Shown here piece after piece: positions 1 to 5,067 of a stretch of 7,855 nt of DNA. The notes beneath the pieces are model-generated. The model made no database searches and was not told the DNA's origin. It saw only the letters and a program-made list of their open reading frames with translations. A program made the translations under genes and the position numbers. Positions within the stretch are counted from its first letter, which is position 1; every line of letters starts with the position of its first letter. Source of the DNA: Planctomycetota bacterium (lineage in GTDB: Bacteria > Planctomycetota > GCA-002687715 > DRQF01); the NCBI GenBank assembly GCA_024275615.1, contig JAJRYU010000413.1:1-7855 (forward strand), written 5' to 3'.

Positions 1-213
1 GGGATTCCCAAAAATGGGACTCAAGCCCCTTGCCGGGAGCCGGAGACCCGAGGATGGGACGCCCGCGGTCGATAATCCTAACGGAGCACGTTCCCCCGTG
101 CGACACGCCCCCCCTTCCCGCCCCATTTCCAATTCAAGGTTGTCACCGCGCTTCCCGCTGGCGGATTGCCCCCCTGGATCCGCTCCCACACCGACACAAG
201 GGATGCTTGCGAC
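1..213 (-). other. 3' portion of the propeller gene with lost similarity, possible sequence error
   Basis: The frame of the propeller gene stays open here, but after the SFGWPWHQGN motif I can match none of the three minus-strand frames to the remaining propeller blades. The composition also changes: there are runs of six to seven C on the plus strand near 111-117 and 171-176, and small hairpins such as GCACG/CGTGC at 86-101. Homopolymer miscounts near a contig end would explain both. A real divergent C-terminal extension is the alternative. Confidence 0.4.
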
Positions 214-1083
214 GTTGCCTTGATGCCATGGCCACCCAAAACTCCTCGGGACAATGGGCTGGCCCAGGCCTCGTGGGAACCAGTTTAGTTCTTCGCGACT
301 CGAACGGCCAACGTCGGCAACAAAGAGATCCCCTGTCACATCGTCGATGCACACGCTGTACGGATTGCGCAGACCGTTGGCGATCACCAAGCGTTGGTTT
401 GAGTTGGCGGCGTTGGCATAGGGGTTATCTGCTGGAACAAGCGAAGCGATTGGTGGCGCCGGTCCCAATGCTGGCAGATTACTGACATCCAGCCGCAAAA
501 GAACACCAGCCATTTGTGTCAACGACGTTGCATTGGCGCAATTGCCGTCATCGCCAATGCTCAGATAGAGCATGTTGTCCGGTCCGAATCTGACACTACC
601 ACCGTTGTGAAGGAAGGAGTTATCAGGGGTCTTGTCGAGAATGATGCACTCGCTATTGGCAGAAAAACTCAAGGCCGCGCTCGTCGGAGCATTGAGACTG
701 CCCACAAGGGTAAAGCGAGAGAGGAACACAAACGGAGAATTACTGCGAGTGGCCCAGGTATAGAGCTTGTCGCCACGAACAGCAATGCTCAAGAGGCCAC
801 GGACAGGATGGTTAGAAAGGACATTGGGCACAGTACCAATCACCGTCAAGGGCCATCGCCCTGGACGTTTCATCTTAATCTCTCCAGTGCGTTCGGCAAT
901 CAAGATGCGGCCATCAGGCATGATCGCAAAGTCGTTAGGAGCATTGAGCCCCGAAGAAACGAGAGAATCGACGACAAAACCCGTCGGTACACTCTGCGCG
1001 CCAACACACGCTGGCCAACTGCAGACCATGAGGGCAAGAATGCTACTCACGAGCACAAGTCGATGATGCATGGAGTTTCTCAT
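1..1083 (-). CDS. Secreted PQQ-type glucose/sorbosone dehydrogenase-like beta-propeller, 3' end outside window
   Basis: The frame is open from the start to the window edge, so the C-terminus is missing. Residues 1-29 form a Sec signal peptide (basic n-region, Leu/Val/Ile core, VGA then Gln at the cleavage site). Family motifs follow in order: GLNAPNDFAIMPDGRILIAE at 45-64; RGLLSIAV at 95-102; LHNGGSVRFGPDNMLYLSIG around 158-177, where His159 corresponds to the catalytic base of soluble PQQ glucose dehydrogenases; GLRNPYSV at 237-244 with the PQQ-contacting Arg; DLFVADVGRSSREELN at 252-267; and SFGWPWHQGN at 281-290. Family members oxidise sugars or aldehydes in the periplasm, though many are uncharacterised and the substrate here is unknown. 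The ATG at 1083 adds four residues (MRNS) to an in-frame ATG at 1071; I prefer it for the positive n-region, but neither start has a strong Shine-Dalgarno. Recognisable similarity ends near base 214; see the 1-213 entry. Confidence 0.8.
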   Translation of the reverse strand, partial: MRNSMHHRLVLVSSILALMVCSWPACVGAQSVPTGFVVDSLVSSGLNAPNDFAIMPDGRILIAERTGEIKMKRPGRWPLTVIGTVPNVLSNHPVRGLLSIAVRGDKLYTWATRSNSPFVFLSRFTLVGSLNAPTSAALSFSANSECIILDKTPDNSFLHNGGSVRFGPDNMLYLSIGDDGNCANATSLTQMAGVLLRLDVSNLPALGPAPPIASLVPADNPYANAANSNQRLVIANGLRNPYSVCIDDVTGDLFVADVGRSSREELNWFPRGLGQPIVPRSFGWPWHQGNVASIPCVGVGADPGGQSASGKRGDNLELEMGREGGACRTGERAPLGLSTAGVPSSGLRLPARGLSPIFGNP

Positions 1084-1366
1084 TATTTCGTGACAAGGGC
1101 GCAAACAGTTGTTGGACGGCTGTAGACCAGAACCAACTCGCATATCAATCTCGGAAATGCCTTGCATCTATTTGAGAGTTGATTCCCCCAAAAGTCAACC
1201 CAAAAGAAACCGCGAGGACTCCTCAATCGAAAATCAAGGCTCGCACCGTGACGATTCATGCCCCGTTGATCAATTCACCTGCAACAGTGTAGGCAGCAAT
1301 CGCGGACTTTTGGTCATCCAAGAGAGCAAGGACAATCGCGCTCTCTCCCCCACTATCCCGCGCAGA
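1084..1366 (-). other. Intergenic region between TolC-like gene and propeller gene
   Basis: This 283-base gap separates two genes of the same strand. It holds a promoter candidate for the propeller gene, an in-frame open stretch of 36 codons directly after the TolC-like stop (1256-1366), and a weak terminator-like element. The latter has 5-bp arms at 1212-1216 and 1240-1244, followed on the minus strand by a T-rich TTTCTTTT. The loop is 23 bases, so the terminator call is weak. No separate gene with its own start and ribosome site is visible. Confidence 0.4.
1170..1198 (-). promoter_or_regulatory. Candidate sigma-70 promoter for the propeller gene
   Basis: On the minus strand a TTGACT (-35, five of six consensus bases) is followed after exactly 17 bases by TCAAAT (-10, four of six). 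This lies about 85-90 bases upstream of the propeller start, a reasonable leader length. The spacer contains a G run and a short GTTGA/TCAAC inverted repeat overlaps the -35, but I can name no regulator. Confidence 0.4.
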
Positions 1367-2725
1367 TCACTTCGCTCCACCTTTAATGGCGAACTCGAGT
1401 TCGCGCCAACTGTTGTTGCGGTCTTCACGAACTCGGACGATTTCCATGTCAACCATGACCAAGCGCGCCTCGGCGGCAAGGACCTCCAAAAAAGGGACCT
1501 GCATCTTGCCATTCCATTCTCGAAGGTACTGGAGCCGCGCCAGGATGGCTGGGCGAACAACAGCTTCGAGGTTTCCCAAACTGGTGAATGTATTTTTGTA
1601 GCGCTGGAAGGCATCAGTGATTTCTTTCGTGGCTCGCATTCGCGCAGCGCCAAGCAAGTTGATCGCCCTCTGAAGCTCATAGGAAGCGGCGGCTCGTCCC
1701 GCTTGATTTTGGTTGAAGATTGGAATCTCAATCGAAATCGTCGGCCCAAAGACTTCGTCGGCATCGACATTGGAGCTCTGCACCCTGGCGAACTGCCCTT
1801 CCTTGGTTACCCCCACCCCCACCGAACGCCAAATAAGCGCGTTCTCCAATCCAACTGCGCTAGCAGCGCGCTCGACTTCAACGCGCCGCACATACAAGTC
1901 AAGACGATCGCTCATTCCCGTCTCAAGCGCTCTGTTGATGTCAAGTTCGCTCGACGGCGTGGCAACAAGCGTCGCTCCCTGAGGCACAAACATCCATGCC
2001 TCGGAAGTGGCAAGGATTTGGGCAAGAGACGTCTGCGCCTCTGTCAAGGTCTGCATGGCACTCTGAATGGCTACTCTTTGTTCGGCAACCATGGCGACAG
2101 ATTCTTGCACCATCGCGGTTTCATCAAGACCGTGGTCAAAACGAATTGAGATTCGCTTCATTGTTGCTGAGTGCAAACGTAGGAGATCTTTCGCGAGTGT
2201 CAGCTCGCGACGTGCTGCGACGAGTCTGTCCCACGCAGACGCTGCCATCATGCCTGTTTGCATGATGTCAGTCGCCACAACGTATTCAGTTCGTTTCATG
2301 GCCAGTTCGGCGACGGCTGTGCGTGCAGGGATAATCCAAAGATCAGACAGCCACGCCAACAGCCCCAATGAGCTGGCACCTGATCTTCCTGGTAGGCCCA
2401 ACCAGCCATCGAGAGTTGGGTTGGTCGGTAGAGAAGCCTCGACGACGGTGGCAGCACTGACTCCAAGGTCGGCGAAACGAGCTTGGAGGCCCATATTCTT
2501 CAGGACAGCAATGCGCAGAGCTTCCTCGCGATTGAGTCCGTCTTTGAGCATCAGGTCGACAGCTTCATCGACCACGGCGGCCTCTTCGGGCGTGCGTACC
2601 CAAACGGGGTCTGACTTGGTTCTGGAAGCGTTCAATGTGCGTACGTTTTGCCACGCTGGTTCCGGATCAACTGCCGCGCATCCCATCAGGCCCAAGAAAA
2701 CGATCAAACTCAGTTTTCGCAACAT
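1367..2725 (-). CDS. TolC-family outer-membrane efflux lipoprotein (CusC/CzcC-like)
   Basis: A protein of 452 residues beginning MLRKLSL, with a lipobox L-M-G-C at residues 13-16, so it should be lipidated at Cys16 and inserted in the outer membrane as a trimeric channel. The two long helical repeats of the outer-membrane efflux family are visible. The first starts with EEALRIAVLKNMGLQARFAD and leads into SLPTNPTLDGW. The second has the AAASYELQRAINLLGAARMR stretch, a long helix and the FLEVLAAEARLVMVDMEIV segment near the end. CusC and CzcC relatives export copper, silver or other divalent metals with an RND pump and an adaptor, neither of which is in this window. The start at 2725 is chosen over an in-frame ATG at 2758 because AGAGGAGAG lies just upstream at good spacing and because the signal begins cleanly there. 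The ATG overlaps the oxidase stop by one base (TAATG), so translation is probably coupled. Metal substrate is inferred from the neighbour only. Confidence 0.88.
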   Translation of the reverse strand: MLRKLSLIVFLGLMGCAAVDPEPAWQNVRTLNASRTKSDPVWVRTPEEAAVVDEAVDLMLKDGLNREEALRIAVLKNMGLQARFADLGVSAATVVEASLPTNPTLDGWLGLPGRSGASSLGLLAWLSDLWIIPARTAVAELAMKRTEYVVATDIMQTGMMAASAWDRLVAARRELTLAKDLLRLHSATMKRISIRFDHGLDETAMVQESVAMVAEQRVAIQSAMQTLTEAQTSLAQILATSEAWMFVPQGATLVATPSSELDINRALETGMSDRLDLYVRRVEVERAASAVGLENALIWRSVGVGVTKEGQFARVQSSNVDADEVFGPTISIEIPIFNQNQAGRAAASYELQRAINLLGAARMRATKEITDAFQRYKNTFTSLGNLEAVVRPAILARLQYLREWNGKMQVPFLEVLAAEARLVMVDMEIVRVREDRNNSWRELEFAIKGGAK

Positions 2726-3999
2726 TAGATTCTCTCCTCTTTCGAGGGATAGCTCCACTTCGCCTTGCGGTCTTTTGGATCGTATTTCGGGTCATTCGGC
2801 TCGACTTGAACATGAGTGAACATGCCTTCAGGAGGTGCAATTCCCATGGGTTGATCGGGCATTTGATTCATCAAGTGATGCAAGACATGGCAGTGCATAC
2901 GCCAAGTGCCAGGGTTCCACGCCACGAATTCGATATCTCTGGTTTCACCAGGGCCGATTGTCACCGTCGCTTCTCGCATCCGCGCCGCTTTTGGCAAGGC
3001 ACCACCCAAAGTACCGACAATCTCAAAAATATGACCGTGTATGTGAATGGGGTGATAAAGCAAACTGAGATTGCCGAAACGAATGCGCACACGATCCCCT
3101 TGCTTGACTTTGAGCATGGGGATGTCCGGAGACGTCAGACCATTAAAAGTCGCAAAAGTGGGTTCCATGGGAATGATATTGGGATGGGGATTGCCAGGAC
3201 GAAAATTCCATTGCTGAAGCATGATGGCAAAATCCTGATCCGGGGGTTGCTCTTCTTTCTTGGGATGAATGACAAACATCCCAGAAACCCCCATGCCCTC
3301 CTGTTTCATGACGTTGAAACCGGTGTGATACATGAGAGTGCCCGATTGAATCAGGTCAAACTCATAGACGTCTGTCTGACCCGGCATAACTGGGCGCCGC
3401 GCTTCAAAGGGAAAGTACCCGGTGGCGCCGTCTTCCGAGAACGGAATCTCAAATCCATGCCAGTGAATCGAGGTCGGCTCAGGCAATTCGTTTTTGAATA
3501 TGATGCGAACGCGATCACCCTCTGTCGCTTCCAGGGTCGGCCCGCAAGTCGTGCCATTGTATCCCCAACACAGCATCTTCTTGGGTTGACTGGGTCGTGG
3601 TCTGAAGCGCTGAAACAGCTTCGGGATGGTCATGCGTTGATCAACTTGAGACCTAGACATGCCAGCCGAAATGTCCTTCTCAACTGGCTGAGCGATAAGG
3701 CGGAAGACCTTGACATTGCCATCCATTTCATAACCCAAGGGAGCGATGCCAGGGGTTTGAATGCGGCCCATTTGACGTCCCATGAGTTTTGGAGGCGGCG
3801 AGATGGCGATGGAAGGATCGCGCCTTGGAAAACGATCTTCCAGGGGATCCATCATCGACTTCATGGGCTTCTTCTGCTTCTTCCCGTCTTCCTCCTCTTG
3901 AGGATCACGCCCCCTCCCGAGGGCGCGACCTGAGCCAGCTTGGGCTAAACCAAACATCCCCAAAGTGGCAACGAATCGCCGCCGTGTTGCGTCGAACAT
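2725..3999 (-). CDS. Tat-exported two-domain multicopper oxidase
   Basis: A protein of 424 residues with a twin-arginine signal (T-R-R-R-F-V at 5-10, then a short hydrophobic stretch ending near AQA) and a charged Lys/Glu/Met-rich linker to about residue 75. Two cupredoxin domains follow. Copper-ligand motifs are IHWHG (HWH at 179-181), LMYHTG (YHTG at 224-227), HPIHIHGH (316-323) and HCHVLHHLMNQM (369-380), the last containing the type-1 Cys, His and Met. The family couples one-electron oxidation of Cu(I), organics or metals to O2 reduction in the periplasm. Relatives usually read MYHPH where this one reads MYHTG, so one type-3 histidine appears absent. The gene directly precedes and overlaps the TolC-like gene, which suggests copper handling. 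I prefer the ATG at 3999 because GGAG lies six bases upstream; an in-frame ATG at 4011 would add four residues (MEFE) but has no well-spaced ribosome site. Confidence 0.88.
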   Translation of the reverse strand: MFDATRRRFVATLGMFGLAQAGSGRALGRGRDPQEEEDGKKQKKPMKSMMDPLEDRFPRRDPSIAISPPPKLMGRQMGRIQTPGIAPLGYEMDGNVKVFRLIAQPVEKDISAGMSRSQVDQRMTIPKLFQRFRPRPSQPKKMLCWGYNGTTCGPTLEATEGDRVRIIFKNELPEPTSIHWHGFEIPFSEDGATGYFPFEARRPVMPGQTDVYEFDLIQSGTLMYHTGFNVMKQEGMGVSGMFVIHPKKEEQPPDQDFAIMLQQWNFRPGNPHPNIIPMEPTFATFNGLTSPDIPMLKVKQGDRVRIRFGNLSLLYHPIHIHGHIFEIVGTLGGALPKAARMREATVTIGPGETRDIEFVAWNPGTWRMHCHVLHHLMNQMPDQPMGIAPPEGMFTHVQVEPNDPKYDPKDRKAKWSYPSKEERI

Positions 4000-4023
4000 C
4001 TCAAACTCCATTCATAGGCAAGG

Positions 4024-4049
4024 ACTTCCCGTTCACGTTACAAGGAAGT
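4024..4049 (-). promoter_or_regulatory. Inverted repeat in the leader of the multicopper oxidase gene
   Basis: Perfect 6-bp arms ACTTCC and GGAAGT are separated by 14 bases, just upstream of the oxidase start. The site could be an operator or a leader hairpin. The arm spacing and sequence do not clearly match a known CueR, CsoR or CopY operator, so no regulator is assigned. Confidence 0.25.
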
Positions 4050-4109
4050 GCTGACACGGATAGAGCAAGAGAGAAGTTTAAAAACGGCGAAGGTGGTTTC
4101 GGTGGGTAG

Positions 4110-4165
4110 TCAAACGAACCATCTCGCCGCCAACACACAAGATGTCAGGACGAGAGGTTCGTTGA
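4110..4165. repeat. Long imperfect inverted repeat between Gly-rich gene and oxidase gene
   Basis: The left arm 4110-4126 and right arm 4151-4165 pair over 15 bp, with two single-base bulges in the left arm (core ACGAACC/GGTTCGT and TCTCG/CGAGA). The loop is 24 bases. It sits 45 bases past the Gly-rich stop and about 100 bases before the oxidase. No T tract follows on the minus strand, so it is not a standard intrinsic terminator; an mRNA stabiliser, a leader structure or an operator are all possible. Confidence 0.5.
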
Positions 4166-4209
4166 TGATCGATTGTCGTCAATGAGTCACGGGTCAAAGT
4201 GGCAGAAAA

Positions 4210-4572
4210 TCAGTGGCGGCGACCGTGGCGGCGATACGAAGAACGGTAGGATCTGTGACCACGACGGTTTGAACGGTAACCGTGACGACGATTGGAGTAG
4301 CCGTATCCGCCACCGTAGTAGCTGTTGTGGCCGCGACCGTAGCCGCCGTAATAGCTGCCATGTCCTCCCGAGTAGTAGCCATGGCCACCACCGTAATAGC
4401 CGCCGCCGTAATAGCCGCCGCCATAGTACCCCCCATGACCACCTATGCTGACGCTGATGCCTCCGCCGTGGCCGCCGAAACTAGTCCCGAAATGCTGCGC
4501 GTTGGCTTCCGGTGTAAGAACGGCCAACATGAGAGCAAGAGCTGTGGCGCTGAAGATCGTAGTGGTATTCAT
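4210..4572 (-). CDS. Small secreted Gly/Tyr-rich protein with His/Arg-rich tail
   Basis: A protein of 120 residues with a Sec signal peptide (MNTTTIF, an Ala/Leu core, then EANA before Gln at about residue 25). The mature part is low-complexity: Gly-Gly-His and Gly-Gly-Tyr-Tyr repeats to about residue 90, then a tail of about 30 residues made almost only of Arg, His, Tyr, Ser and Gly. A strong Shine-Dalgarno (AAAGGAG) lies about eight bases before the ATG, which supports real translation. I do not recognise a named family; similar Gly-rich secreted proteins occur in many bacteria without known function. The many histidines and the adjacent copper-type genes make metal binding or a surface/matrix role possible, but this is inference. 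The longer plus-strand frames across it lack a ribosome site. Confidence 0.7.
   Translation of the reverse strand: MNTTTIFSATALALMLAVLTPEANAQHFGTSFGGHGGGISVSIGGHGGYYGGGYYGGGYYGGGHGYYSGGHGSYYGGYGRGHNSYYGGGYGYSNRRHGYRSNRRGHRSYRSSYRRHGRRH
4391..4435 (-). repeat. 15-base tandem repeat encoding Gly-Gly-Tyr-Tyr-Gly units
   Basis: Two exact head-to-tail copies of a 15-base unit (plus-strand CCGTAATAGCCGCCG at 4391-4405 and 4406-4420) are followed by a degenerate copy. Each unit encodes five residues of the Gly/Tyr-rich region, so copy number can change without a frameshift. Confidence 0.75.
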
Positions 4573-5067
4573 CGAAGGTCTCCTTTCAAGAGAAACAGGG
4601 TGACTGGCCTATTTGACGTGCCAGCCGAGTTTCCTTACGCATGCCGCATGCCAACTTGATCTATACCCACAACTCATTTGTACAAAATACTTTACGAAGC
4701 AATGCGAGTATCGGGCGAAGATGCCACATGCCCCTAAAAGAGGACACTTGCGATCAAAAATGGACACAAAGTAACCCAACCGGGAGGACGACGACTCACT
4801 TCGAAGTGGCAGAGAATTGTCTTCATCCGTCTTCCGCTCGCCCTCAATCTCAAGATGGCGTCACACTGAGCCGAAAACACGGCTGCGACACTCAACCGCA
4901 GTCATGCTCTAAGCCCTTTCTCCAGCGTGCAATCAGTTGTCAGTCCTCGATTGCAGTGACTGTTGCTGGACCGGAAAGCATCAAGAAGATCTTATTAAGA
5001 GACGAAGATGCGGTTAAGGCAACACCCCAAGAGTCAACCTCGTTCGCAACGAACTGGAACCAAAATC
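4573..5067. other. Divergent intergenic region with no convincing gene
   Basis: About 490 bases lie between the minus-strand Gly-rich gene and the plus-strand chemoreceptor. The region contains the Gly-rich ribosome site, a perfect 10-base palindrome TTTGTACAAA at 4677-4686, a direct repeat of GCATGCC near 4640-4652, and a sigma-28-like element. A plus-strand frame from 4641 is open for 145 codons, but it has no ribosome site, no recognisable domain and overlaps the receptor start, so I do not call it. Confidence 0.6.
4850..4877 (+). promoter_or_regulatory. Weak sigma-28-like promoter candidate for the chemosensory operon
   Basis: TCAA (4850-4853) is followed after 16 bases by GCCGAAAA (4870-4877), against the FliA pattern TAAA, 15 bases, GCCGATAA. 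The -10 matches seven of eight, but the spacing is one base long and the -35 has a mismatch. Chemoreceptor genes are often under sigma-28 in flagellated bacteria. It lies about 190 bases before the receptor start. Confidence 0.22.

Noticed and set aside
514..1125. Plus-strand open frame of 203 codons
   Set aside because: It lies antisense to the sugar-dehydrogenase-like gene, whose minus-strand translation shows clear family motifs; it has no domain of its own.
1202..1246. Intrinsic terminator after the TolC-like gene
   Set aside because: The stem is only 5 bp with a 23-base loop, and the following tract (TTTCTTTT) is interrupted; noted in the intergenic entry but too weak for a terminator call.
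1109..2149. Plus-strand open frame of 346 codons
   Set aside because: It is antisense to the TolC-like gene and its composition is rich in Arg, Ser and His with no recognisable family.
2635..3933. Plus-strand open frame of 432 codons
   Set aside because: It is the antisense shadow of the multicopper oxidase, whose copper motifs are unmistakable on the other strand.
4282..4659. Plus-strand Ala/Val-rich open frame across the Gly-rich gene
   Set aside because: Its low complexity is the mirror of the GGY repeat; there is no ribosome site, whereas the minus-strand gene has a signal peptide and AAAGGAG.
5008..5067. Upstream ATG that would extend the chemoreceptor by 20 residues
   Set aside because: The added residues are basic and atypical; the downstream ATG gives a usual receptor N-terminus right before TM1. 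Not fully excluded.
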